The notes under the pieces were generated by a model that did not search any database, was not told the DNA's origin, and saw only the letters and a list, made by a program, of their open reading frames with translations. 64,000 nt of DNA from Alicyclobacillus mali NBRC 102425 (lineage in GTDB: Bacteria > Bacillota > Bacilli > Alicyclobacillales > Alicyclobacillaceae), in assembly GCF_001570745.1 (NCBI RefSeq), contig NZ_BCSG01000012.1, forward strand, positions 62,001-126,000, read 5' to 3'. Shown piece by piece: positions 56,511 to 64,000 of this stretch (the first letter of the stretch is position 1; every line of letters starts with the position of its first letter). The position numbers were made by a program, and so were the translations under genes.

Positions 56511-57467
56511 GTGGCGCGAATGCTTGTGGCCGACGCACACGTGGACGTCTTGATGAAGTTGGCGGAGGGCCGCGTGGCTTTTTTGGACGACTCGCCCCTT
56601 TTGCGCGCAAATTATCATTCCCTGCGCGAAGGTGGTGTCGCCACACAAGTGTTCGCGCTCTACGTCGATCCGTCTCTGGATTCGTACACGCAATTAGCGG
56701 AAGTTCTTCGGCAAATCGACGCCTTTTACCAACAAATTGCCATCCTGGCCGATGTGCGGGCGGTGCGCTCCAAGGAAGATCTGCGTGTCGCCCGCCAACA
56801 GGGACAGCTGGCGGCCATCTTGTCGCTCGAAGGTGGCGGCTGTTTGCGCGGGAGCGTCGAACTTCTTCGCGTGTTGCACCGCCTCGGCGTCCGAGGCGTC
56901 GGCCTGACGTGGAACGACGCCAATGAGTTGGCCGATGGGTGCGGCGAGTTGCGGGGGGCTGGGCTGACCCGCGCTGGCCGCGACGTGCTGCGCGAGATGC
57001 AGCATCTGTCGATGTGGATCGATCTCGCCCACCTGCACGACACCGGCGTGCGGGACGTGCTCCGCTTGACGGACGGCCCTGTCATCGCATCCCACGCGAA
57101 CGCTCGAGCTGTCCATCCGCACCGCAGGAACCTGACCGACGACGTCATTCGCGAGATTATCCGCCGCGACGGGTGGATGGGGCTGACGTTTCAGCCGTCC
57201 TTCGTCGGGCAGGACCCGGTCGGGGTGGACGACGTGTTCCGCCACTTGGACCACGTTCTCGATCTCGGCGGGCACCGCCACGTGGGCTTTGGTTCCGATT
57301 TCGACGGCACGTCCGCGGACATTCCCGGCCTCGCCGCGAGCAGGGACTACCGCGCGTTCGCCGAGCGACTTTGCGACCGGTACGGCACGGATCTCGCCCA
57401 GGACTTCCTCTTCCGCAACTTCGAGGCGTTTCTCATGCGCCAGCTTCCTTCCGCGTCGCCCCTTTGA
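56511..57467 (+). CDS. Membrane-type dipeptidase (peptidase M19)
   Basis: Zinc dipeptidase of the renal dipeptidase family, 318 residues. It has VADAHVDVLMKL near 7 (first zinc site), LSLEGGGCLRG near 104 (bridging Glu), MWIDLAHLHDTG near 166, IASHANARAVHPHRRNLTDD near 187 and GFGSDFDG near 259. No signal peptide, so it is cytoplasmic. The GTG start has AGAAAGGATG upstream. M19 enzymes hydrolyse dipeptides, some with D-residues; the spoVS/cotE setting suggests action during sporulation. Confidence 0.93.
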   Translation: MARMLVADAHVDVLMKLAEGRVAFLDDSPLLRANYHSLREGGVATQVFALYVDPSLDSYTQLAEVLRQIDAFYQQIAILADVRAVRSKEDLRVARQQGQLAAILSLEGGGCLRGSVELLRVLHRLGVRGVGLTWNDANELADGCGELRGAGLTRAGRDVLREMQHLSMWIDLAHLHDTGVRDVLRLTDGPVIASHANARAVHPHRRNLTDDVIREIIRRDGWMGLTFQPSFVGQDPVGVDDVFRHLDHVLDLGGHRHVGFGSDFDGTSADIPGLAASRDYRAFAERLCDRYGTDLAQDFLFRNFEAFLMRQLPSASPL

Positions 57468-57554
57468 AGAGATTCGCCGCCTGACGCGGCGTCTTTTCGA
57501 TCACGTCGCGAGCGTTGCGATCGAATCTCCGTAAATCTCCCCCTTGAGCTCCTG

Positions 57555-57575
57555 TGGGCTATGGCCCAATTTTTT
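57555..57575 (+). terminator. Short Rho-independent terminator in the dipeptidase-cotE gap
   Basis: TGGGC-TATG-GCCCA followed by ATTTTTT. The rest of the 278-bp gap holds a CATACGAT (57616-57623) that could be a sporulation -10 for cotE, but its -35 is poor, so I do not annotate it. Confidence 0.65.
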
Positions 57576-57745
57576 CCCGCCTGTGTTCACCGCGGAGCAC
57601 CTCCATTCGCCCATGCATACGATGTGCTGTGAGCGCGACTGGGCAGAAGCCGCCGGGCGCGATGCCCGCTGGCTCCTTGCCTCGCAATCGGTTCGATCCC
57701 TGCGAGCGCAGGTCCGCTCGATTTCTGCACAGAGGAGGTAGCCGC

Positions 57746-58282
57746 ATGGTGCTGTCCAGCAAAGACCTCAGCTACCGGGAAATCATGGCCAATGCCGTGT
57801 GTGGTCGCGGCAACAAGTATTCCCAGACCACGTATACGGTTCGCCCTGCCCACCGTCCGAGCACAATCGGAGGTTGCTGGGTGATGAACCACGTGTATGA
57901 GGCGGAGTTGGTCGGCGACTACGTCGAGGTCCGCGGTCGGTTTGACATCAATGTATGGTACTCGTACAACGGCAACACGGACACGGCCATCGCCAAGGAG
58001 ACCGTCACGTATACGGAACAGATCGCCCTGCGCGACATCGACGACGCCTGCGTCCGCGACAGCCGTGAGGTGTGCGTGCACGTGATTCAGAGCCCCAACT
58101 GCCTTGACGCCACGCTGACGGGCAACGGATCCGAGGTTTTGGTGCGCGTCGAAAAGGAACTCGGCGTCGAGGTCATCGGCCAGACGAAGTTGTGCGTTGT
58201 GACAGTTGACCTGGCGGAAAAGAAAGATCTCGACTTCTTTGAGGAAGAGAGCCAGGTAGAGGAAGTCGAGATCGAAGACTGA
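57746..58282 (+). CDS. cotE: Outer spore coat morphogenetic protein CotE
   Basis: Directs assembly of the outer spore coat. The 178 residues match CotE: REIMANAVCGRGNKYSQTTY near 11, PSTIGGCWVMNHVYEA near 39, the central FDINVWYSYNGNTDTAIAKE near 65 and a very acidic C-terminal tail (FFEEESQVEEVEIED). AGAGGAGG precedes the ATG. In B. subtilis cotE lies after miaB-ymcA; here it is before miaB, with the coat ATP-grasp genes in between. Confidence 0.97.
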   Translation: MVLSSKDLSYREIMANAVCGRGNKYSQTTYTVRPAHRPSTIGGCWVMNHVYEAELVGDYVEVRGRFDINVWYSYNGNTDTAIAKETVTYTEQIALRDIDDACVRDSREVCVHVIQSPNCLDATLTGNGSEVLVRVEKELGVEVIGQTKLCVVTVDLAEKKDLDFFEEESQVEEVEIED

Positions 58283-58298
58283 AGGCGCAAACGCGTTT

Positions 58299-58323
58299 GA
58301 GGGGGCAGGCGCCCCCTCCCTTT
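58299..58323 (+). terminator. Terminator-like hairpin between cotE and the ATP-grasp genes
   Basis: Perfect 8-bp GC stem GAGGGGGC/GCCCCCTC with a 4-nt loop, followed by CCTTTG. With such a poor U-tract it would allow partial read-through from cotE. Confidence 0.5.
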
Positions 58324-58344
58324 GTGTCCGGAGGGGGTGTGCGC

Positions 58345-59421
58345 ATGCGAAACGAGGGAGGACGGACGCACCTTTCCATCTACGTGGACGGCCCGAGCCC
58401 GGGGAGAAAGAGGTTTGGCGACCAGACTCGACTGTTCGAAGATCTGATCCTTCTCGGGCGCGACGCAGGCGTGGAGGTCCAGGTCCTCACGCCGGGCGAT
58501 CTCTCGGCCCGTCGCGCGCACACATTCACGGGCATGGAATGGGTTCTGACGCAGCCCGCCGGCGCTGACGTGGTGTTGCGCCGCTCCGGCCTTTTCCATC
58601 GGCAGCCTGCGCTCGCTGCGCGGGAGTTGGTCGCCCTTCGCCGCCAGGGACTTCTACATACGCTGCCTCGACAGAGTGGACAAAAATGGAGGCTCTACAC
58701 CTGGCTTCGCACCGATCATCGCCTGAGGTCTCACCTCCCGCCCACATGGCTGTGCGCGCGGGTGGAAGATCTCATCGCGCTTCTCGCCGCCCAGGATGAT
58801 CTGTACTTGAAGCCGCTCAATGGGACACAGGGCCAGGGCATCTACCGCGTGCGGAAGCGGGCCGGCAGGGTTGAACTGTGGTCCGCCGCGGCCAGCGCCC
58901 CACTGGTCATGTCGACGCCGTCCGAACTAGGTCGTGCCTGGCCCGCCGGATCATGGATTCCCTCCGTGGCTCAGCAAACCATTCCACTTGCCCAGATTGG
59001 CAACAGGCCGTTTGACCTCCGCTGGCTCGTCTGCGATGGCGATGATCCAACCATCATCGCCAGGGTTGCGCGCGTCGGCACGCCGCAGGCGGTGACCACC
59101 AACATTCACACCGGCAGCGAGCCTCGCTTCGCAGAGGATGTGCTTGAGGACGCCTTTGGGACAAAAGCCGCGCGCGATCTCGTCGGTCAACTGGACGAGA
59201 TCGCCTTGGCGGTCGCTGGGCGCGCCCGGCAGCGGTTTGGGCCATACGCCGAACTGGGCCTCGACCTCGCCGTCCGCGAGGACGGGCGCGTGTATTTCAT
59301 CGAGCTGAACCCTACACCCGGCAGAAAAATGTTGCGCCATCTGGATCCCGAGGTGCATCGTCTGTCACTCCAGGCGTTGCTGGAATATGCTATCCAAGTT
59401 CGACAGCGGCGCGGAGGATGA
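58345..59421 (+). CDS. YheC/YheD family ATP-grasp protein (1)
   Basis: A 358-residue ATP-grasp-fold protein of the spore-coat-associated YheC/YheD family. The glycine-rich ATP loop is LKPLNGTQGQGIYRV near 152 and the metal-binding end is ELGLDLAVREDGRVYFIELNPTPG near 308-330 (quoted in parts). ATP-grasp enzymes form amide or peptide bonds through acyl phosphates; no substrate is known for this family. ATG 58345 is 7 bp after GGAGGGGG. Its stop overlaps the region of the next start. Confidence 0.87.
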   Translation: MRNEGGRTHLSIYVDGPSPGRKRFGDQTRLFEDLILLGRDAGVEVQVLTPGDLSARRAHTFTGMEWVLTQPAGADVVLRRSGLFHRQPALAARELVALRRQGLLHTLPRQSGQKWRLYTWLRTDHRLRSHLPPTWLCARVEDLIALLAAQDDLYLKPLNGTQGQGIYRVRKRAGRVELWSAAASAPLVMSTPSELGRAWPAGSWIPSVAQQTIPLAQIGNRPFDLRWLVCDGDDPTIIARVARVGTPQAVTTNIHTGSEPRFAEDVLEDAFGTKAARDLVGQLDEIALAVAGRARQRFGPYAELGLDLAVREDGRVYFIELNPTPGRKMLRHLDPEVHRLSLQALLEYAIQVRQRRGG

Positions 59422-59438
59422 CCGCGGGGGTGATGAAA

Positions 59439-60551
59439 ATGACGAAACGGCCGCTCATCGGCATTCTCGATCACCCGCGATGGGACGATCGCCGGGAGAC
59501 ACTGCGCGAAAGCGATCAGATGGCGGGCATTCGGCGCATGGTCGAGATCGCGCAGTCGCTCGGTGCGGACGCGTTTGTGTTCGGGCTGGCGGACGTTGAC
59601 CTGAAGTCGAGGCGCATACACGGCTACTCTCGCGATGACGGAAAATGGATGGAGCGGGTCTTCCCGTTTCCCGACGTGATCTACGATCAGTTGCTGTCGC
59701 GCAAGCTGGAGCGTCGAGAAACCTATCGTTCCGTTCGGCACGCGCTTTCGGCAGAGTATGGCGACCTGTTTTTCAACGATGGCTTCTTCGACAAGTGGCA
59801 GATCTACGAATGGCTGCGCCGTTCCCCGGTGTGGCCGCACGTCCCTGAGACCATTCGCCACCGTTCTCTTGCGCAGGGTGCAACGTTCGTCGCACGTCAC
59901 CAGGTGACCTTTCTGAAACCTTTTCACGGGAGCCTTGGTCTCGGCATCATTCGCTTTGCGCTCGAGAAGGACGGCTCCGTTTCGTACGAATGGAAACGAT
60001 CGCGCCAAGGAATTGTCCGCGGCACCGCCGCTTCTCCCGCTGAGGCCGTGCAGCTGTTCCGCACGCAATTGCGCAGGCGGCCGTATATTTGGCAGCAGGG
60101 CATTGATCTCGTCGCGCTTGACGGTCGGCCCGTCGATATCCGCATCCTCCTTCAGCGCGACGGAACCGGGGCTTGGAAGCGCACCAAGATGTTCGCTCGC
60201 GTCGCGAAAGCGGGTGACTTCACGTCCAACCTTGCGACGGGCGGCGGGGCGATGCCGGTCGATCGAGCTATCCTCGGCGCCTTTCCGGACGACGTGAAAA
60301 GGCGCGTGCGAGCGTCCATTCGGAGGACCGCCGAGGCCGTGGCGGAGGCCGTGGAGGCCGGTGCGGGGCGAACCTTCGGCGAACTCGGTGTCGATCTCGG
60401 CGTCGATCGGCGTGGTTTCGTCTGGGTCATTGAAGTGAACTCCAAGCCGCGCAAGGCACCTGCGTCGGCGAGCGGCCGCGACGACTTGGTCGAACTCTCG
60501 TTCAGGCGACCCATGGAATACGCGCTGTTCCTCGCGCGGCGGCCGTCGTGA
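59439..60551 (+). CDS. YheC/YheD family ATP-grasp protein (2)
   Basis: About 370 residues, same family as the previous gene but clearly diverged. It starts TKRPLIGILDHPRWDD, with the ATP loop LKPFHGSLGLGIIRF near 160, IDLVALDGRPVDIRILLQRD near 218 and the end ELGVDLGVDRRGFVWVIEVN near 315 with NSKPRK. ATG 59439 has GGGGGTGA upstream; ATG 59418 overlaps the previous stop but is directly against its own GGAGG. Conserved DIR and EVN residues suggest an active enzyme. Confidence 0.87.
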   Translation: MTKRPLIGILDHPRWDDRRETLRESDQMAGIRRMVEIAQSLGADAFVFGLADVDLKSRRIHGYSRDDGKWMERVFPFPDVIYDQLLSRKLERRETYRSVRHALSAEYGDLFFNDGFFDKWQIYEWLRRSPVWPHVPETIRHRSLAQGATFVARHQVTFLKPFHGSLGLGIIRFALEKDGSVSYEWKRSRQGIVRGTAASPAEAVQLFRTQLRRRPYIWQQGIDLVALDGRPVDIRILLQRDGTGAWKRTKMFARVAKAGDFTSNLATGGGAMPVDRAILGAFPDDVKRRVRASIRRTAEAVAEAVEAGAGRTFGELGVDLGVDRRGFVWVIEVNSKPRKAPASASGRDDLVELSFRRPMEYALFLARRPS

Positions 60552-60579
60552 GCCCGTGCCGAACCAGGGGGGAGAGCAG

Positions 60580-62043
60580 ATGGCGTACTACCTTTTATTT
60601 AAGAATCAACCCTCGGCCAGACGGCTCATGGCAAGCGTTCCTCGCCTCTCCAGGTACACGGCGAGCAATCGGATGACGGATCGCGACGTGTTGGTTCGTT
60701 GGGGGATGGTGGAGGAGAGCGATCCCGCTCATGGGACGATTCTAAACGGCAGCGAAGCGCAGCGCCGCATCGCTTCGCGGGCCCAGATGGCGAAGTTTCT
60801 GCGGCGCATTGGGGTGAGGGTCGCGCCCCGCGTCAACCGGGACGGACTTCCCACGACGTTCAGCCGCCAATATCGCATCCCGATATTCGACTTTGTGCCC
60901 ATCGGATGTTTTCGCTCTGACTCGGGGGTGGACTGGACTTCATCCCGCATTTCGCGGATCCACGAGTCGTTCGAGGAAGTGCCGCTCGACGGAGACGGGC
61001 AAACGCGCCGAGCGACCTATCTGGCGACGCGCACGCTGCACGCGCTGGGGCTCGACTTCGGTCTGGTCTCCATTGGCGTGTCGGAACGAGGTCTTCTCCA
61101 GGTACTGGACGTGAGCGCGGCACCCATCTTGGAAGGCCGGCTGCTGGAGTTATATCGGGATGCGGTGCAGCGGTTTGTCGAGCGGGAGGACGAGTGGCGC
61201 CGGGCAGGTCCTCCCTCGGTGACCCTCGGCACCGACGTCGAAATGATGTTGCGGAACGCCCAGGGGAAGATGGTGCTGGCAAGCAAATATTTCTCTAGAA
61301 AAGGCCGTATCGGATGCGACGACCGGAGCGTCAACTTCGATGGCCGGCGGCTGCCCCTTATGGAGCTCCGGCCCGCGCCCGATCCTTCGCCGGATGGCCT
61401 CTTGTTGAATCTACGAGCTTTGATGCACGAAGCGAGCGAGGCCATCAATCGGCCCGGGGTCGAGTGGCGCGCGGGCAGTGCCCCCTTTCGCCCGTACTGC
61501 ACCGGCGGACACATTCACTTGTCCGGCGTGCCGCTCGGTGCGCGATTGGTGCGAGCGCTCGACCATTACGTGGGGTTGCCGCTCATGGCTGTGGAAGATC
61601 CGGTTCGCTCTCAATGGCGTCGCCCCAAATACGGTTTCCTGGGCGATGTGCGGCAAAAGGTGCACGGAGGCTTTGAGTACCGCACGCCCGCGAGCTTTGT
61701 GTGCAGCCAGGTGGCCACCCGCGCAGCCTTCCACCTGGCTCACATGGTGGCTCGCCATTACCGGGAACTTCCGCTGTACGACATGTACTCACCGCAACTT
61801 CAGTTCGCGTTTTACAGCGCAGACCGCGAGGCGTTGCGTCCGATTCTGATGCGCAACATGGAGGCCATCCGATCCCATCCCGAGTACGTCCGCCATCAGG
61901 ACGCCATCGAGCCCCTGTTCGCGATGATCGAGCGCGGGGAGACATGGGATGAGGCGGTGGACGTCCGTCAGGAGTGGGGCGTACCCCTCCGGCGCACGCA
62001 GAAGCCCAAGCAGGCAAAGACCACAGCGGTCCACACGGTGTAG
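60580..62043 (+). CDS. Amidoligase-domain protein (COOH-NH2 ligase type 2) with ATP-grasp-like N-terminus
   Basis: A 487-residue protein. The C-terminal half looks like the glutamine-synthetase-fold COOH-NH2 ligases: VTLGTDVEMMLRN near 214, a CDDRSVNFDG/MELRPAPDPSP block near 246-268 and CTGGHIHLSG near 306. The N-terminal half (DVLVRWGMVEES near 43; a C-terminal DVSAAPILEG near 180) recalls a shortened ATP-grasp domain lacking its glycine loop. Such ligases join carboxyl and amine groups. ATG 60580 follows GGGGGGAGA; GTG 60556 is the alternative. It lies between YheC/YheD copies 2 and 3. Confidence 0.8.
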   Translation: MAYYLLFKNQPSARRLMASVPRLSRYTASNRMTDRDVLVRWGMVEESDPAHGTILNGSEAQRRIASRAQMAKFLRRIGVRVAPRVNRDGLPTTFSRQYRIPIFDFVPIGCFRSDSGVDWTSSRISRIHESFEEVPLDGDGQTRRATYLATRTLHALGLDFGLVSIGVSERGLLQVLDVSAAPILEGRLLELYRDAVQRFVEREDEWRRAGPPSVTLGTDVEMMLRNAQGKMVLASKYFSRKGRIGCDDRSVNFDGRRLPLMELRPAPDPSPDGLLLNLRALMHEASEAINRPGVEWRAGSAPFRPYCTGGHIHLSGVPLGARLVRALDHYVGLPLMAVEDPVRSQWRRPKYGFLGDVRQKVHGGFEYRTPASFVCSQVATRAAFHLAHMVARHYRELPLYDMYSPQLQFAFYSADREALRPILMRNMEAIRSHPEYVRHQDAIEPLFAMIERGETWDEAVDVRQEWGVPLRRTQKPKQAKTTAVHTV

Positions 62044-62069
62044 ATGGCACGTCGCGTGAGGTGTCGATC

Positions 62070-63194
62070 ATGAGTCAAACGTTTCACGGCAATGTTCAAG
62101 GCGCCCAAACGGTGGGGGAGATGGCGTGGCGATCCGACGGCCCGGCGTTCGCGATTTTCACCGCCGATCACCCGTCTGGGTTCGCCGGATCGCGGCGTTA
62201 TTTCCGAGACATCATCGCGGCTGGGCAAAAACGAGGGTTTCTGGTCTATGTCATCACGCCCCAGTTCGTGGAAGAAGGATCGACCTGGCAAGGCTACGTG
62301 CGCGTGGGCTATCGAAATTGGAGACGGATGTGGCTGCCTCGCCCGCTCGCGGTGTACAATCGCATTCCAAACCGGGCGCTTGAGGCGAGCGCCACCGTAC
62401 AGAGGGCGCGTGCGACCTTTGAGGCCATGGGCATCCCATTTTTTAACCATCGCTACTTTAACAAGGCGAAGATTTACGAGGCCATTCGGCGCGTGGGGCT
62501 GGGTCAGCATCTGCCGGAGACGACAAGGTTTGCAGGCGCGGAATCTGTGATGGATCTCTTAAACCGCCACGGAGCCGTGTATCTGAAGCCCGTCGGGGGG
62601 AGCATCGGGCGCGGCATCGTGCGGGTGGAGCGCCGGGGCGACACCTTCGATGTGTGGGCGCAACGCGCGCATCGGGCGGAACATTGGTCGATTCGTGACG
62701 CGGCCGCGCTTGACGAAGCGCTTCGCCGCGCGCGTTTCCCGGGCGCATACGTGGCGCAGGCCGCGGTGCCCGTCATTCGGTTCGAAGGCCGGCCGTGTGA
62801 CGCGCGCGTACTTCTTCAGCGCCCGGGTTCCAGTTGGCAGGTCGTGGGCTATGGCATCCGCGTAAGCGGCGACGAGAGCATCACCACGCACGTCCCGAAC
62901 GGCGGCCATATCGCGGACCGGTGGACCGTCCTGCGCCAAGTGTTTGGGTCCCGCAGTGAAGAGGTGGATGCCAGGCTCGTCTCGTTCACCCGATCGGCCG
63001 CCGCGGCAATTGAACGGTCGATGCCGGGACACGTGCGCGAGATGTCCATCGATGTCGGCATCGACGAAGCCGGACATCCCTGGCTGTTCGAGGCGAACGC
63101 CAAGCCCATGCGGTTTGACGAGCCGGACATTGCGCGGCGCGCGAGCGCAGGCGTGATCGACATTCTGCGCGATCTCGTCCGTGTGACGCGCTAG
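62070..63194 (+). CDS. YheC/YheD family ATP-grasp protein (3)
   Basis: A 374-residue third copy. Its N-terminal ~115 residues differ (FAIFTADHPSGFAGSRRYF near 26; YNRIPNRALEA near 95), then come NHRYFNKAKIYE near 129, the ATP loop LKPVGGSIGRGIVRV near 171, CDARVLLQRPG near 246 and the metal-binding WLFEANAKPMRFD near 341. ATG 62070 is 7 bp after GTGAGGTG. The stop overlaps by 4 bp the stop of the convergent small gene. Confidence 0.86.
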   Translation: MSQTFHGNVQGAQTVGEMAWRSDGPAFAIFTADHPSGFAGSRRYFRDIIAAGQKRGFLVYVITPQFVEEGSTWQGYVRVGYRNWRRMWLPRPLAVYNRIPNRALEASATVQRARATFEAMGIPFFNHRYFNKAKIYEAIRRVGLGQHLPETTRFAGAESVMDLLNRHGAVYLKPVGGSIGRGIVRVERRGDTFDVWAQRAHRAEHWSIRDAAALDEALRRARFPGAYVAQAAVPVIRFEGRPCDARVLLQRPGSSWQVVGYGIRVSGDESITTHVPNGGHIADRWTVLRQVFGSRSEEVDARLVSFTRSAAAAIERSMPGHVREMSIDVGIDEAGHPWLFEANAKPMRFDEPDIARRASAGVIDILRDLVRVTR

Positions 63195-63439
63195 GCCAGA
63201 GGCCAGGGGAGCAGAAAGCGCTGCTTGCCCTTGGTGATATATTGAATCTGGTGCAGGGGAATATAGTGCCACTTGCTGTCGTACACCAGCAGAGCCTGAT
63301 GAGATTGGAGAATCTCGCCGATCTCCGGGAAGTCACTGGCGTACGACTTTTTATTGGGCGCGACCACAGCGCCGTCCAGCGGGTGCTCCCGAAACGCCAC
63401 GTGCACCTCAAAGGTCGGGACGTTGACTTTTTCGGACAT
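63191..63439 (-). CDS. Small protein of unknown function
   Basis: An 82-residue protein (SEKVNVPTFEVHVAFREHPL at the start) that I do not recognise. It has no membrane segment or signal; it ends in a basic-hydrophobic KGKQRFLLPWPLA. GAGGAGA lies 7 bp before the ATG on the minus strand, so it is probably translated. It is divergent from miaB and convergent with the last YheC/YheD gene, overlapping its stop. Confidence 0.78.
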   Translation of the reverse strand: MSEKVNVPTFEVHVAFREHPLDGAVVAPNKKSYASDFPEIGEILQSHQALLVYDSKWHYIPLHQIQYITKGKQRFLLPWPLA

Positions 63440-63457
63440 GCCGGTCTCCTCACCACG

Positions 63458-63486
63458 TTTATACGCTTTACTGCTTATGGTATCAT
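63458..63486 (+). promoter_or_regulatory. Putative extended -10 promoter for miaB
   Basis: TTTATA (63458-63463), 17 bp, TATCAT (63481-63486) preceded by TGG. It lies about 55 bp before the miaB ATG and next to the divergent small gene. Confidence 0.5.
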
Positions 63487-63541
63487 GTGAGATTAGATGT
63501 GCAAGACAAAACCACCATTCCAGACGACGGAGTGTTGAGAT

Positions 63542-64000
63542 ATGGAGAACCTGATTCGCCTCGCGCGCGAGGGAAGGCTCGAGAAGGGGCTTGGCCTCGT
63601 GTTTGGACAGACGCATCGGCCCAATCAGGCGGTGCGCGTGTCCTACGATGCCGATGAGCTCACGCGCGCGTATCGAGTGGGTCGGAAGCCAAGCGGAGAG
63701 CCGTACCGTTTCCTCATCCGGACGTACGGCTGCCAGATGAACGAGCACGACACGGAGGTCATGGCGGGCCTTCTTACAGCCATGGGCTATGAACCGACGC
63801 ACGATGTCGAGGAGGCCGATTTCATTCTCTTCAACACCTGCGCGGTTCGCGAGAACGCGGAGGAGAAGGTGTTTGGCGAGATCGGCCGTCTACGGCCTCT
63901 GAAGCGCCAGAACCCCGAGCTTATCTTCGGTTTGTGCGGCTGCATGGCTCAGGAGAAGGGCGTGCAGCGGATGGTGCGGGAGAAGTACCCGTGGATCGAT
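63542..64000 (+). CDS. miaB: tRNA-2-methylthio-N6-dimethylallyladenosine synthase (3' part outside window)
   Basis: Radical-SAM methylthiotransferase that modifies A37 of tRNAs reading UNN codons. The 153 visible residues are an N-terminal extension (1-55) as in Bacillus MiaB, then the UPF0004 domain with its three iron-sulfur Cys: RTYGCQMNEHDTEVM near 60, FNTCAVRENAEEK near 97 and LCGCMAQEKG near 133. The frame is open to the window end; the radical-SAM CxxxCxxC lies beyond. Read directly from the sequence. Confidence 0.95.
   Translation, partial: MENLIRLAREGRLEKGLGLVFGQTHRPNQAVRVSYDADELTRAYRVGRKPSGEPYRFLIRTYGCQMNEHDTEVMAGLLTAMGYEPTHDVEEADFILFNTCAVRENAEEKVFGEIGRLRPLKRQNPELIFGLCGCMAQEKGVQRMVREKYPWID

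Noticed and set aside
57599-57623. Sigma-K/E promoter (CATACGAT) for cotE
   Set aside because: The -10 is close, but the AC element is at 15 bp and no sigma-E -35 is visible; too weak to annotate.
57681-57706. GGTTCGATCCC, like a tRNA T-loop, inside a CTCGCA/TGCGAG dyad
   Set aside because: No T-stem complementarity, no acceptor, D or anticodon arm around it.
1-64000. Mobile elements, prophage, CRISPR arrays, restriction or toxin-antitoxin systems
   Set aside because: No transposase, integrase, spaced direct repeats or matching gene families found on either strand.

Overview
The window is GC-rich chromosomal DNA from an aerobic, endospore-forming Firmicute. PolC, SpoIIIE, SpoVFA/SpoVFB (dipicolinate synthase), SpoVS, CotE, YlxY, YmxG, TepA and RNase Y appear in the usual Bacillales order. 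The GC-rich composition, the many GTG/TTG starts and the run of spore-coat ATP-grasp genes beside cotE fit an Alicyclobacillus-like organism (inference; no database search was possible). No rRNA, tRNA, insertion sequence, prophage or CRISPR array was seen.

Layout. (1) 1-6.4 kb: 3' part of rseP, then polC, a VOC-family gene and pheA. proS, which lies between rasP and polC in B. subtilis, is absent. (2) 6.4-8.3 kb: typA, convergent. (3) 8.35-22.3 kb: the nusA-infB supra-operon (rimP, nusA, ylxR, ylxQ, infB, rbfA, nrnA, truB, ribF, rpsO, pnp, ylxY, ymxG, dut). It starts at a good sigma-A promoter followed by a terminator-like hairpin in the leader. (4) 22.36-28.4 kb: dipicolinate and lysine-pathway genes (dpaA, dpaB, asd, dapG, dapA) behind an excellent sigma-K-type promoter, plus an rRNA methyltransferase. 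(5) 28.4-38.6 kb: a catabolic block set between dapA and rnjB, which are neighbours in B. subtilis. It holds an acyl-CoA dehydrogenase, 3-hydroxyisobutyrate dehydrogenase, methylmalonate-semialdehyde dehydrogenase, a 3-hydroxyisobutyryl-CoA hydrolase, an acyl-CoA ligase, a thiolase, an SDR and, convergently, a branched-chain amino acid dehydrogenase. Together these can take valine (and probably isoleucine or fatty acids) to propionyl-/acetyl-CoA. Both outer promoters carry sequences matching the CcpA cre consensus. (6) 38.8-49.5 kb: rnjB behind a long structured leader, then tepA, ylzJ, spoIIIE, three poorly characterised envelope/sporulation genes, ymfK, a RodZ-like ymfM, yajQ and pgsA. (7) 49.5-57.5 kb: cinA, a DEAD-box helicase with a DbpA-type RNA-binding domain, recA (with a LexA box), recX, rny, spoVS and a membrane-type dipeptidase. 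(8) 57.7-63.2 kb: cotE followed by three YheC/YheD ATP-grasp proteins and one amidoligase-like protein. (9) 63.2-64 kb: a small unknown gene on the minus strand and the 5' part of miaB.

How it fits together. Housekeeping information processing (DNA replication, translation initiation, ribosome maturation, RNA decay, recombination) alternates with sporulation functions (SpoIIIE DNA transport, DPA synthesis in the mother cell, CotE coat assembly). The least explained part is the cotE-linked block of peptide-bond-forming enzymes. It looks like a pathway that makes or attaches an amide-linked molecule in the spore coat, with no known product.
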